Below the pieces are notes generated by a model. The model ran no database searches and had not been told where the DNA came from. It was given only the letters and a program-made list of their open reading frames with translations. This document shows positions 1 through 10,864 of a stretch of 64,000 nt of DNA, one piece after another. Both the position numbers and the translations under genes were made by a program. Each line of letters opens with the position of its first letter. Positions within the stretch are counted from its first letter, which is position 1. Source of the DNA: Macrothele yani (taxonomy: Eukaryota; Arthropoda; Arachnida; Araneae; Macrothelidae); NCBI GenBank assembly GCA_039090855.1, contig CM077016.1, positions 52,223,436-52,287,435 of the forward strand, read 5' to 3'.

Positions 1-328
1 TTAGTTATTAAGTACTTAACTACTTTGAAAATACAGCGCAAAGAAAAGGAACAAGCTTAGCCATCTGCTGTTCCTAGGTTCCCCAAAAGACGCGCAAAGT
101 TACAAAGAAAAGAAAGAGTTAAAACCCGCAAAAATGTTAACAGACAAGCCAGTGCCTAAAAGCTGAAAAGCAAAAAATCAACAGAGAAAAAGTACATGAA
201 GTACAAACATTGAACTTATAAAACCTAAAACCCAAATACAAGGAAGAGAGCTTACCTCTTGTGCGACGAAACTTTCTCCTCACAAGAGTAAAACATGGCT
301 GACCTCTTCCGCCACTCCCTAGTCGCTG
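1..328. repeat. left arm of 328-bp inverted repeat
   Basis: This arm is the near-exact reverse complement of 1360-1687, with only a few mismatches and length differences by eye. It contains the internal 8-bp dyad CTCTTGTG/CACAAGAG near 259-291. The arms together bracket the RT fragment. Confidence 0.85.
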
Positions 329-856
329 TCCACGAATATCGCTAATCTATTCCTGTTCTTTAAGGAATATAAATTCATTAAAAATCACCCCACCTGCTCA
401 GATAACTACCTTTACACTTTTAGATATATTGATGATCTGCTGTGTATCAATAATTCAGAAGTTATAGAGAGTGATTTTGATAATATCTATCCTAGCTCTC
501 TTAACTTATGTAAAACCAACCACAGTAATCAGGAACTTGAGTTCCTAGACTTAAGCATTAAGCTCAACAGAGGTAACCCATCTATTAGCCTCTTTGATAA
601 AAGAGTTAATTTTCCTTTCAAAGTAATTAAATATCTACACTGGAATAATAACATATCAACCAAAGTTATTGAGAATGTACTAATTTCTCAGGTCCTAAGA
701 ATTTCAAGAATTTGCAGCAACAATTTGGACTTCAATTACCACATTAATATACTATTAGATAGTTTTCTAGAGAACGAAATTCCTTCTTCTTTCATCAAAA
801 GAACTTTAAGAAAAATTATTCTGAATAATAGAATAAGGTTGGCAGATCTGCTTTAA
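323..856 (+). pseudogene. Penelope-like reverse transcriptase, C-terminal palm/thumb remnant
   Basis: The frame is open from just after a TAG at 320-322 to the TAA at 854-856, with no methionine at its beginning, so this is a fragment. RT-like sequence begins near 347. The catalytic box is YIDDLL (YxDD type) about 25 codons into the recognisable part. It is followed by a FLDLSIKL segment, FDKR, a FPFKVIKYLHW stretch, and a thumb region with VLISQVLRISRICSNNLDF. This order (YxDD, LDL, YDKRxxFxF, QLxRxxRxC) is typical of Penelope-like and related RTs, which make cDNA from element RNA. Everything N-terminal to the catalytic box is missing, so it cannot be active. Confidence 0.6.
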
Positions 857-1359
857 TTTTCTACACAGTTAATAATATGATTCTGACCAATCAAAGCCGT
901 AAGGAAGTTGGCTAGAGGATGCCTATTAACTACCTAAAGGAACCTTAGTGCTATGGATATGAAGGTCCTATTAAAACAAAAAATTAAATAATATAAACAA
1001 AATCACAAAAAAAAGCTTAAAAATCTGTTTATAAAAGAAAATAAAAACAAATAAAAAAGAAAACTAGTTATTCATCACTAGGATAGCTATACTAAAAATA
1101 GTAAAACCAACATTAAAATTAATAAGATTCTGATTAATCTATAGAAGCTCACTAAGGTGATTTAATACATGCAAAGATTATTAAATACACTACTCGTGTA
1201 TTTTATAATATTTCTCATGTATTCTGGAGAGTTAATTCTGCTCTTTCTGATCATACAGATCCACAGTCTTAAGTTTATATATTTTTTTCTCTGGTTAAAA
1301 TCTCCGCGAGTTGGTTTCTTTCTGTATGAGGAGGCCATCAGCCCCACCCACACTGCCCC

Positions 1360-1687
1360 CAGCGACTAGGAAGTGGCGGAAGAGGTCAGCCATGTTTTAC
1401 TCTTGTGAGGAGAAAGTTTCGTCGCACAAGAGGTAAGCTCTCTTCCTTGTATTTGGGTTTTAGGTTTTATAAGTTCAATGTTTGTACTTCATGTACTTTT
1501 TCTCTGTTGATTTTTTGCTTTTCAGCTTTTAGGCACTTGCTTGTCTGTTAACATTTTTGCGGGTTTTAACTCTTTCTTTTCTTTGTAACTTTGCGCGTCT
1601 TTTGGGGAACCTAGGAACAGCAGATGGCTAAGCTTGTTCCTTTTCTTTGCGCTGTATTTTCAAAGTAGTGAAGTACTTAATAACTAA
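1360..1687. repeat. right arm of 328-bp inverted repeat
   Basis: Reverse complement of 1-328. Transcribed rightwards, this arm would present a GTAAGC after CACAAGAG near 1433 and a pyrimidine tract ending TTTTCAG near 1525. This resembles a small intron, as is known in the terminal repeats of Penelope itself; that reading is only an inference. Confidence 0.85.
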
Positions 1688-2449
1688 TTAATTATGCATT
1701 TAAAGCACTGCTGAAATACTTTGTACATATTGCAACTAACTGTTTAAGTCATATAACTTTCACAAAGTTTTCTTTAGTTAATTATTGTCTTTAACTTATT
1801 CTCGTTTTCGTGCTGTCATAAGTTGTAGAGTAGGGGGTTTTAGACTCAAGTTTTCTTTCAAAAATCTGTTTTTTAAAAATTAATATTTCCTTTTTTAATT
1901 GCAATGAAAAAATTTGGATTTCTTTTGCATTGTTTTTCAGGTTTAAATTCTCTCTCAAACGAACTTGGCATTTCGTTATAGCTGAAAATTATTTCTAATT
2001 ATCATGTCACTCTCACAGCTTGAGTTCTCTTTAATCTTCTTCTCTCTGTTTAATAGTAACAGATGAAGAGCATGGGTCGGGCCATGAAGGTTAATGGATG
2101 CAAGCGAAATTGTTAACCAGTGCTAGGTCATGCTACTCTACGGAGGACATGACTTATATATATATTTTTTAAACTATTTTAGGTGGGAATGTTACTTGCA
2201 TCTATGGCCTTGCAGAAACCCATTTCCAACTAGGTCTTTGTGGAAGTGAGAAAATGCAGAGTTTTTGCTGGTCCTTGATAAAGCCAAGGCTCAGTATTCT
2301 CGACACCTTCTACGTTCAGTTGTTTTATTTTATTTTTTTATCTTTTCTCCTTTTACTCACACAGGTAGATACATAACCTTTTCTATGTTGTACTTGGTGT
2401 GAGTCAAAATTATATATGTATTTTTTTGCTTAGGTATCTTCTTAATAGA
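1688..2449. other. AT-rich spacer, nothing recognised
   Basis: I see no open frame of note, no terminal repeats and no tRNA-like motif here. The stretch is AT-rich single-copy-looking sequence between the Penelope-like fragment and the RTE copy. Confidence 0.5.
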
Positions 2450-2470
2450 ATATATATATATATATATATA
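2450..2470. repeat. (TA)n microsatellite at RTE 3' junction
   Basis: About ten TA units directly abut the ATG-repeat tail of the minus-strand RTE copy. A second (TA)n tract of about 36 bp (4050-4085) lies at the other end of the same copy, suggesting insertion into a TA microsatellite. Confidence 0.85.
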
Positions 2471-4043
2471 TCATCATCATCATTGTCAACCATTATCAAT
2501 CCACTGCTGGACGAAGGTCTCCCCAAGTTTCCTCCACAACGGTCTGTCTTGTGCCAGTCTCCTCCATGTCACTCCCGCATATTTACGAATTTCATCCACC
2601 CATCTCCCATGTGGTCTTTTTCTGGGTCTTTTCCTGTCCCTTGGAATCCAATCTAAAATTTCGGCTGTCCATCTATGGTCTGTCCTTCTGGCAGTATGTC
2701 CAGCCCATTGCCATTTCAGGGATTTAACTCTGATCATGATGTCTTCCACTCTTGTCATTTTTCGGATCCACGAGTTCCTCTTCTTATCTCTCCTGGTTAT
2801 ACCAAGCATGCACCTCTCCATGCTTCTTTGAGTTGTCTGCAGCCTTTGTATGTCTCTTTTAGTTAAGGTCCACGTCTCTGCACCATACGTAAGCACTGGA
2901 AGGATGCATTGATCAAACACTTTTCTTTTAAGACATAATGGCATATTGCTCTTGAAAATTATGCTGTTTCTTCCAAAAGCTCTCCAGGCAAGTTTTGTAC
3001 GCCGATTAATTTCTTCATCAATGTGACCCTCACTTGATATCTGCTGTCCAAGATAAACATACGTATCTGTTATCTCCAGTTTTTCTCCATCAATCGATAA
3101 ATCTTCATTTCTTGTAAAAGCATTGAACATCACTTTTGTCTTCTGAAAGTTCATTTTTAATCCCACTTCTTTACTCTTGTCAGCAAGTTCCTGGATCATA
3201 CTCTGCAGCTCTGATGGGTTAGTTGCAAAAATGACTACGTCATCAGCAAAACGAAGGTGGGTTAGATAATCTCCATTAATCTTTATCCCTTTGTTTTCCC
3301 AGTTCAGTGATTGAAAGACATTTTCCAATGTGGCATTAAAGAGCTTCGGAGATATGGTGTCACCTTGTCTCACTCCCTTTCCAATTTTTATGTGTGTTGT
3401 ATTTTCAAACAGCCGAATCTTTGCGCTTGCATTTTCATAGATGTTATTAATAATATTAATGTATGCATCTTCAATACCGCAGGATTTCAGAGCCGTGGTA
3501 ACTGCTGATGGTTTCACCGAATCAAAGGCTTTTTCATAATCGATAAAAGCCATGCACAATGGAAGTTCATATTCCCTCGCTCTTTCAATTAGTTCTCTCA
3601 GTACGTGGATATGATCTATTGTGCTGTAGCCACTCCTGAATCCAGCTTGTTCTCTCGGTTGAGCCATGTCCAGTGTTACCTTCAAGCGGTGTGAAAGAAC
3701 TTTAGTGAAGATTTTATAAACTACTGATAGGAGGCTGATAGGTCTGTAGTTCCTGAGATCCTCAATGTCACCTTTTTTATGTAGCAGGATCATTGTAGCA
3801 TTGTTCCAATCCTCAGGAATCTTCCCTTCATTAAGGCATCGAGTGAAAATTTGGGCGAGTACTGTTTCAATTTCTCCACTTGCTTCTTGTATGATGTCTA
3901 TAGTAATTCCATCTTCTCCTGGAGCTTTCCCCCGCTTCATGTTCTTGATTGCATGAGCAACTTCTGCTGGGAGGACTGGAAGAACTCTGGTACCTTTCAT
4001 GATGTCTGGAGTACATGTATCATCCCTTTCATATAATTTGGAG
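2471..4043 (-). mobile_element. RTE-clade LINE, copy 1, 5'-truncated
   Basis: This is the 3' half of the RTE element seen in full at 11053-14255 and 16336-19500, on the minus strand. Its 3' end carries the short (ATG)n tail at 2470-2483 typical of RTE elements in place of poly(A). The 5' truncation falls at the RT N-terminus near 4043, followed by (TA)n. The endonuclease half is absent. A TSD cannot be read because both flanks are TA repeat. Confidence 0.9.
2486..4043 (-). CDS. RTE LINE reverse transcriptase, 5'-truncated but open
   Basis: The frame is uninterrupted for about 519 codons and encodes the RT and C-terminal domains of an RTE-clade LINE polyprotein, which would copy element RNA at a nicked target. 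Visible motifs in order: APGEDGITIDIIQ, NYRPISLLSVVYKIF, FIDYEKAFDSV, GVRQGDTISPKLF, LRFADDVVIFA (FADD catalytic box), GLKMNFQKTKVM, and the RTE C-terminus with YGAETWTLTKRDI, MLGITRRDKKRNSW and WAGHTARR. The first reliable residues are SKLYERDD. Upstream codons to 4210 come from the TA repeat and a poly(T) run and are not part of the protein. It lacks the endonuclease and so is not autonomous, but has no stop in the RT. Confidence 0.88.
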
Positions 4044-4047
4044 GGGA

Positions 4048-4049
<2 letters not shown>

Positions 4050-4085
<36 letters not shown>
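4050..4085. repeat. (TA)n microsatellite at RTE 5' junction
   Basis: Pure TA tract of about 36 bp adjoining the truncated end of RTE copy 1. Confidence 0.9.
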
Positions 4086-4087
<2 letters not shown>

Positions 4088-5162
4088 TTGTGTGGATCGG
4101 CCCTCTGGAACATTTCTCGGTGGAGTGCTCGAGAAATGGTCCACTTTCTCGTGTATTTTTTTTTTTTTTTTTTTTTGTCTGAACTTTCTGGAACGAAAGA
4201 ATTTTGGCATTTAAAAATTAAAATTGTTAACTGTATTTGAGCTTCAGTTTTTTCTGAAAAGTTATTCCCTTAAAAAAAAAAAGCCGTTTTCTTCTGTCTA
4301 TATTTGGGCGTTTGCTCTCAAATAACAGCAAAATTCTCTATATTATACGAAAAAAGTGCCGGCGCACCAAGCACGTGTTATAAATTAAGCTAAAGCCGAC
4401 TCCAGTTAGACGTAGGTCGCTGGACTTGCAGCCAAGGGTCATTTGGTATGTCCAACCCTCACCAGCAACAACAACAAAAAAAAAAACAAGTGTTGGGAAA
4501 CTGCTAGCCACCAGCTGGCAGTGATGGATCACTCACTGTGTATGGTAGGGGTCCGTTGGTGACAGCCATTGATGGCCATGCAGCATCGCCGTTCATTACG
4601 GGCCTCCAAGCAAGCGCCACTACTGGCCAGTAGCTGGCAACTGAAGCAACCCCAACACGAGGTGGAAGCAACGGGACTGCGCATGTGCAGAAGCAACACG
4701 GGCGCACTCTCTCGTGGTACTAGTTAGTTGAAGACGACGTCATCGCCGTCGTGCTATTTTAGTAGATGTTAAGAAAAAAAAAAAAAAAGCCATATGTAGA
4801 GAGGCGAATTAATGCCCTAATGAAATGTCACGTCGACGAAGATTACCGTTGGAAGAAAATTGTATAAATATTTAACGAACTGTAAGAAATAGTCAATTAC
4901 TCATGTATTTATAGAAACTCATTTCGTAGGAAAATTCCTGCACTAAGGCACAAAGAATCGAAAATTCAGACAGCCATGAGACACACTCACTCTATTTCCC
5001 ATGAATAAGAAATAATTTCTGTGTAATTCTTCGTTTTAACATACACTAAACCTCTTCAAACAAAAGTCCCGGAAAGGCATTAAAAAATCGTTGTCAGGAA
5101 AAAATAAGAATTCTACGCGTACAAAATTTATCAATTATTTGAAAAGATAAAAGAGCAACGCT
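4086..5162. other. intergenic spacer, no gene recognised
   Basis: Contains poly(T)/poly(A) runs and GC-richer sequence around 4500-4720 rich in TGGC/GCCA steps that resembles the sequence near 5930-6130. I cannot assign a coding or RNA gene. Confidence 0.4.
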
Positions 5163-5249
5163 ATGTTGATACTCATCCATGGGTTGAATGTTGATACTCA
5201 TCCATGGGTCATCCATGGGTTGATGTTAATACTCATCCATGGGTTGAAT
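5163..5249. repeat. short tandem array, about 25-28 bp unit, 3 copies
   Basis: Three imperfect copies of a unit built on TTGATACTCATCCATGGG run head to tail, with an extra partial CATCCATGGG between the second and third. Confidence 0.85.
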
Positions 5250-5697
5250 ACACAAGAATGGAGGAATTCACTGATAAAAATAACAAGTAAAATAAAATAT
5301 CTTTCCTATTTAGAATAAATGTAGCTTCGGACCGTGGAAAAAAACAACTACAGATACAGCGTTCAAAATGTGACATAATGTGACATGAACGGGTAAATAC
5401 ATTAATTGAACAATCTCCTTTCAAGACCACAAGGACAGCACAAAACTTTGGAAAACGTCTTAAGTTGGTACACTAGTTTGAAAATAAGAAGTTTCCTTAA
5501 GGTAAATAAAAATAATCGTTGCGTTGAAAAAATAAATTTATGAATTATATGAAACTGACATTTATGAAAAATAACTCAATACTGTAAAATTTAAATAAGT
5601 ACCCTTCGTTTCACATCGCGCAGGAAAGAGGTAATGTTTCAGTTATCTTTGAAAAAGGTGAAATGTACTTTTTTCTATTATGTTTCAATCAAACGCT

Positions 5698-5775
5698 CGT
5701 GCGTGGCAAACTAGTTAGTGGCTAAAGCGTCCGCTTCGCAAACAGGATGTCATTGTTCGATGCTACCTTGGTCCA
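5698..5775 (+). other. tRNA-like sequence, SINE head or tRNA pseudogene
   Basis: TTAGTGGCTAAAGCG resembles a pol III A box, and TTGTTCGATGC about 35 bp downstream a weak B box, with a tRNA-like CGTCCGCTTCGCAAAC between. The stems do not pair well, so I read it as a decayed tRNA-derived sequence. Confidence 0.4.
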
Positions 5776-6111
5776 AACGGGCATTTTTCAGGACCTTTTG
5801 AGGAAATTTCCCCCATCGTCGTACTGTCATGCAGAAATTTCGTTGGGAAAGAAAGAAGTTGTGCCTTTGCGGAACTGTGGTTATGTCCTCTTTTTTTTTT
5901 TTTTCTTTTTTTTTTTTTATGGCTACTACTGGGAAATTGGCAGACAAAATTCGGCAAGCCATCAGTTACATCACGTGATTGCCGGCTGCCACTGCCGGGA
6001 AATTGACGGACCACATTAGGCTAGTCATCATTTATGGCACGTGCCTGCAGGGCCGCTTGTGGCAGCCACTGCCTGTGACGGATAACTGATGGCACTGTTA
6101 TGGCATATGAC

Positions 6112-6161
6112 AACTGATGGGGGTGCCAACTGTTGGCCAACAGTTGGCACCCCCATCAGTT
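6112..6161. repeat. 50-bp perfect palindrome
   Basis: Two 25-bp arms, beginning AACTGATGGGGGTGCC and ending GGCACCCCCATCAGTT, are exact reverse complements with no spacer; the centre is TTGG/CCAA. The surrounding 200 bp repeats related GGCAGCCACTGCC and AACTGATGG words. Confidence 0.95.
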
Positions 6162-6585
6162 TTATCGACGGTTGGACAGCGGCAACATAGTGCTGGGCAA
6201 GTAGCACTGTTTTTGCTCTCAAAAGAAACAACGATTTATCAATATTCTTGATAGCTGTAACAGTTTTTTTCTTAATGGTTCAAAAGAATGATACACAGAC
6301 ACCCTGTACAATAATTTAAGTACCCGTTTTCTTACTGTAACACAATATAATAAGTGGTGTGAATTCACGGAAAATTTCTGAAAATAACGTGCAGCAAAGT
6401 TGCCGGTATGTATCAGTGTTTTTCAGAAATTCGTTTTTAAAAGTGCCCGTTTATTTTAACTTCCGTATTTTCAAGATTTTTTCATAGTCAGAAATTCCGT
6501 TTATTTCAGAAAAATCCATTTCAGGCTTTTTCGTATCTAAACTGAAATTCTACAAAGCCGACGACACTGCATTTTTCAGACCTTT

Positions 6586-6687
6586 CCCCCAGATAACCCT
6601 TCCGTTCCACTCAGGATCGAACCCGCGCCGCTTGGGCTGACTGAACAGGTCACGCACGCCTTTAACCACTGAGCCACAGACACCCGA
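6586..6687 (-). other. tRNA-derived SINE-like sequence
   Basis: On the minus strand a TGGCTCAGTGGTTAAAGGCG A-box-like segment is followed by a GGTTCGATCCTG B box, then a non-tRNA tail. It differs in sequence from the main SINE family of the window. Confidence 0.5.
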
Positions 6688-7326
6688 AAATTCGAATCAC
6701 GTACACTATGAAACAAATTGCTCGACAATCTTTAAAAAAGGGGAAATGTACTTTTTTTTTTTTTTTATAGTAAACTTTCACAAAAGCACCCTCCTAAATA
6801 TAAAATTTGCTCTTGACAGCTATAATAGCTTTTGTCTTAAATTGTCTAAAGACTGATACATAGACATCTGTACAATAAGTACCCGGTTTCTTATTCTAAT
6901 ACAACACACATATATAATAAATAGATGGTATACAAAATATGGTAGCAGAGAAGAAATATCCTGTGCCACAAACAAAATTCATGCGATATGCTATCCTCAA
7001 TATCCGATCTCGCTACGGAACTTTAAAATTCGACAGACGATTGAAATTTAAAAGTTAATCAAACCTCAAGTATTCTCACCATTAGCCCCAATTACGGGAA
7101 AAGTGAGAACGGAGTTTTTCCGTTAATAAACGAAAGGAATTTCAGAAAGGTTTCTGAATTTTTCGTTAACACATCTCTAAAACGGTAATTTACCGTAATA
7201 TAAGAAAGAAACTGCGGATAGGTTTATGAGAATTCAGAATTTTCTCGTGGTACGAAAAATCTGTGAAATTCAGATTTCTTTCCGACATTTCACAGAAAAG
7301 GTTGTATCAGAAATATGCTTCGTTAA

Positions 7327-7769
7327 GGTGGTTCCACCTAAAATCTCTGCCTTATGTTTTCAATGGTAAAACTTCTTTACATATTTTCTTCGCAATTAAT
7401 GTATCCCCAAGGATGAAAATGTGTACATCGATAAAACTAACTTTAAATTATAGCATGGGATACTTAATACTTGCTAAAACATAACCATAATCAAGCAATC
7501 CAACATTTGTGTGTCTACTGACGTCATCAATGTACATACAGGTCGCGCCATCTGTTAACAGGTCTGAACATTACTTAATTATATTAAAAATAAATCATTT
7601 TTTATGGTTATGCCTTAGCGTGTATTAAGTATCCCATGCTATAACTTAAATTTAATTTTATCGATGTGCAAATTTTCATCGTTGGGAATACATTAATTGC
7701 GAAGAAAAGGTGTAAAGAAGTTTTTTTACCATCTGGAAACATAAGGCAGAGATTTTAGGTGGAACCACT
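7327..7769. mobile_element. MITE with TTAA target-site duplication (long inverted arms)
   Basis: Long imperfect inverted arms start GGTGGTTCCACCTAAAAT on the left and end ATTTTAGGTGGAACCACT on the right. TTAA flanks both ends (7323-7326 and 7770-7773). The paralogous repeat near 8310 reads GTTAATTCACGAAAG without the insertion, giving an empty site that confirms TTAA duplication. TTAA targeting is the hallmark of piggyBac transposases. No transposase is encoded. Confidence 0.8.
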
Positions 7770-8560
7770 TTAATTCACGAAAGAAACGACGGAAAGTGGC
7801 TCGTGAGTATCAGAAAAATTTTTGCAGTGTATATAATATAGCTGGTGCACAAAATAGGGGAGAGGAGAAGAAATATGCCACAATAACCGAAATTCACGCG
7901 ATATGTTATCCACAATATCCAATCTCTTTGCAGAACTTCAAAATCAAATCCTTCGACAGACGATTGAAATTTAACAGTTCTTTAAACCATAAGTATTCTT
8001 CGAATCTGTCCTATTACCGGAAATTTCTCGTCATATGGATACGGAAAAACTGAGAACGGAGTTTTCCCGTTAATACACGAAAGAAAATGCTGAAAATGGT
8101 TTCTGAAAATTCAAAATTTTCCATTAATACCTCTTAAAAACGACATTTACGTTATAAGCAAGAAATATAAGCAAGGAAATATAAGGCGTCAATATAAGCA
8201 AGGAATTGCGTAAAAGTTTCTAGAAATTGAGAATTTTCCTGAAGTACCAAAATCCGGAAATTCAGGTTTCATTACATGGAAAAAGTTGAATCAGAAACAT
8301 GCTCTGTTAATTCACGAAAGTAATCACGGAATGCAGCTCCTGAATTTCATAAAAAAATTTACAGTATGATTTTCATGAATTATTCGATCGATTTAAGCGA
8401 TTTTCGGTAAGCTGACGCTCGAGCTAATGGGATTTCCGATGACAATACCTATGAAGTTCGCCGAAATTACCTAACAATACCACATCAGAATTTCTTCAGC
8501 TATTGTTTCTAAAGCATAAAATAAATATTATCATTTATAAATTTTAGTTCTGTTTGTGTG

Positions 8561-8782
8561 TTTTTTTTTTTTTGGTTGGAGGTTTAACGACCACCGTGAG
8601 CAACTTAATGGGCTATAAGCAGTCACCCGTCCCTAATTTAGGGTCACTGGTTCCAGGGAAGGGAGAGAGCCAGTACCGTAAGACAAACACAACATCCATG
8701 CCTCACCGGGATTTGAACCCGGACCCCGTTTGGACGAATGATCAGAGGCCATCGCTTAGACCACTGCGCCTGCGGGGCGGCG
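8561..8782 (-). mobile_element. tRNA-derived SINE, main family, full length
   Basis: Minus-strand copy. Sense order is GCCGCCCC, an A box GTGGCGCAGTGG-like, a B box GGTTCGAATCC-like, a body with TCTCCCTTCCCTGGAACC, GGTGGTCGTTAAACC, then poly(A) (seen as T's at 8561-8573). Mutated at the 5' end (GCGCCTGCGGGGC). Confidence 0.9.
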
Positions 8783-9040
8783 GCTTGTGTTTTCCTGCTA
8801 GCATTCTTCTTAAAATGCTAGACCAAATATCGATTCAACAGGGCTTCAATATGTAAAATACCAAACATACTGTTACGACTTTTGGGCTTCAGATATCAGG
8901 ATGCCAAATTATTTCCGGACTGCGATTCGATCGCTGGATGCGCAAATATACCTCGTTAGCCAATTAGCCTACAGAGTACACCAATAAACAAATGGAGGCA
9001 CAGTATAACAATTAAAACAGGGATTTAATTAATACAGACA

Positions 9041-9251
9041 TTTTTTTTTTTTGATTGGAGGTTTAACGACCACCATGAGCAACTCAATGGGCTATAAGCA
9101 GTCGCCCGTCCCTAAGTTAGGGTCACTGGTTCCAGGGAAGGGAGAGAACCAGTGCCGTAAGACAAACACAACATCCATGCCTCACCGGGATTCGAACCCG
9201 GACCCCTTTTGGACGAATGATCAGAGGCCATCGCTTAGACCACTGCGCCAC
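9041..9251 (-). mobile_element. tRNA-derived SINE, main family
   Basis: Same family as 8561-8782. Poly(T) at 9041-9052. The copy stops at TGCGCCA, about ten bases short of the usual 5' end. Confidence 0.9.
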
Positions 9252-10385
9252 AGACAATTTATAACGGATACTTCATGTAATAGTATAAGCTATAATTTCC
9301 GGCCAGCTTTAGCCCTCTTCGGTGTTTCAGAAAATATGTCTTTACGAAAAGTCTGTTCGTTCACAATGGGCCGCAAAGGAAATAGTTATTAAAAGTACTT
9401 ACGTAGTTTCTAGTACTCCAAGTTCTGTTGACACCGACAAACACTCACTCACTCATATTCACTAATATGTTGGCACTACGGGTAGCTTCTCTTTTTCTCT
9501 CGGAGGAGGCGGTGTTGCTTACGGACTCTATATGCACGCATTCAAACGCACAAACTTCTTTCCTCCGTGGAACAAGAAAAGGTGGCGATTTTGCTTCACC
9601 CTCTCTGCAGGGGGGCTGCTTCGTTCTCGAAGCCAGGCGTTTCTCCCCTTTCTCTCTCTGCCTGAGCGAGGAGATTCCGGGATTATTTTCTCTCTCTCCC
9701 TGCAGGTCACCTGAAATGCTCCTTTTTCCGGCAGAAATCGGTGGTCCGGCTGGGTGATGAAAGTTTCCAGGCAAATTTGGTGCTGGTTATTCCTCGATTT
9801 ATGTTTTTAGATGACTTTCCTTCTTATGCTCAGAATTGCAAAAGCGGCAACAGACGGCAACAATTTCTAGCGCGAGGAAAATCCCATTCCTAGTTCTCTC
9901 GGCTATCAAACGGATTCTGCTACTCAACAACCATCTCCCGTCTCCAAGAAGTGGTAGGCGGTGAATTTTACCACTTGAAATCGCGACATATTTATTAGTA
10001 AACGCTCTTCAAGTCCAAGAGCTTTCCCACTGTTCCGCGCGCGGCACAGACATAAGCTTCAAAAGCGCTTGCCGTTTAAACAACTTTTGAGCTATGGGAA
10101 ATAGATTTTAAACTCTGACCCGTCCCATTTCCGTTTATGGGCTCTTTGTTCTCGTGGTAAACACCTGCAACTCGCCACTTGAATTCAAAGTGCTAGAAGA
10201 TCTTTTCTTTTATATACCGCCCCTCGCAAGTGTTTAAATTATAACTCTCTGTTAATTAAAAACCCCAATCAAGTTTCAATTACCGTTAATTAGCCACGCC
10301 TCTCGCCAATTAATTATGCGAGGAGCGATAGTCACAATACATTTTGACGTGGCACTATGACCTCGATAAACCTGAAGGATCATTC
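9252..10385. other. spacer with overlapping unassigned frames
   Basis: Open frames of 109 codons run on both strands at about 9428-9774 over a GC-richer, TCTC-rich stretch. Neither resembles a known family, and mutual overlap argues that at least one is chance. The rest shows nothing I can name. Confidence 0.35.
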
Positions 10386-10864
10386 CGTAGAAGTACTATA
10401 ACGTAATGTCTTTTTCGTGAGCAAGATTGGTGTTACACATGTCTAAAACCATGTCTAAGGAAAAGTTAAGCTAAATAACAATACGATGCAATAGTCCCTA
10501 ATTAAGCTTATAGCCAGACAAAACTTAAACAGAAATCAGACTTACGATAACCTTTTATTGGTCCAGCAATAATTCAGTAGAACTCCACAATATGGCACTA
10601 CAAGTTGTCAATTTCACATTTATCTTAACACAATCGAACGTTTTCACACACATCCACTAAACAACTGCAGTATCGTCCTTTTTTATCTAGCGTTCATATC
10701 ACACTCATACGTCACTTCCTCTCTGACCTCAAATGTGTTGCCACCCTCATTCTTGTGAGAGACAAGATATCACGTTAAGTTTGGAAGTATAAAGGAGAAC
10801 AAACTCAGATTTACATAGGAAAAGGAACTAAAAATGAAAGTTATTTTAGAATATAGGTCACAGT
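10386..10864. repeat. duplicated segment, uninterrupted copy
   Basis: Aligns by eye with 35777-35924, 37146-37192, 38376-38583 and 38800-38866. Shared words in order include TTTTTCGTG..CAAGATTG, ACGATGCAAT, TTTATTGGTCCAGCAAT, GAGAACAAACTCA and GGAACTAAAAATGA. This copy lacks the Tc1, mariner and SINE insertions seen in the other. Confidence 0.8.

Larger units (their letters stand above)
1..1687 (+). mobile_element. Penelope-like element fragment flanked by inverted repeats
   Basis: A reverse-transcriptase relic lies between two arms of 328 bp (1-328 and 1360-1687) that are near-identical in inverted orientation. The coding remnant has the sequence style of Penelope-like RTs (RYIDDLL, ELEFLDLSIKL, FDKRVNFPF). 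Penelope-like elements are known for terminal repeats produced by partial tandem or inverted copies, which fits this arrangement. Position 1 of the window coincides with the outer end of the left arm, so the repeat may extend outside the window. No GIY-YIG endonuclease is visible. The family call rests on memory of RT motifs. That there is an RT and a long inverted repeat is clear; the clade is less certain. Confidence 0.6.
6236..8380. repeat. block of diverged local repeats
   Basis: Related segments recur around 6240-6460, 6790-7326 and 7774-8360. They share, for instance, GATACATAGACA, GAAATATGCCACAA, CGACAGACGATTGAAATT, GAGAACGGAGTTTTTCCGTTAAT and AATTTTC-type words. The second and third copies are clearest and align over about 500 bp. 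I see no coding capacity; this looks like an old tandem duplication of a non-coding repeat. Confidence 0.65.

Noticed and set aside
255..330. Hammerhead ribozyme in the Penelope-like arms
   Set aside because: A CGAAAC motif is present near 272 but no CUGANGA core could be found within folding distance; not supported by eye.
2399..2866. Plus-strand frames opposite the RTE RT (also 3311-4214, 11522-12966 minus and similar)
   Set aside because: Shadows of the LINE coding strand; same conserved positions in all copies follow from the RT sequence.
4035..4060. Twin-priming inversion also at the 5' end of RTE copy 1
   Set aside because: CCCCTCCAAA at the junction resembles the reverse complement of the RTE 5' tip, but CTCCAAATTATATG is already explained by the normal RT sequence; only three extra C's remain.
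5163..5249. CRISPR-like array
   Set aside because: Three imperfect head-to-tail units without spacers in a eukaryotic context; a simple tandem repeat.
8562..8856. 100-codon frame beginning MCVFFFLVGGLTTTV and similar frames at 9051, 20026 (C-part), 49797, 57769 and 60527
   Set aside because: They are the antisense of the tRNA-derived SINE, starting in its poly(T) tail; not genes.
9428..9774. Host exon
   Set aside because: Both strands are open for about 109 codons over the same bases with biased composition; no motif or splice structure supports either.
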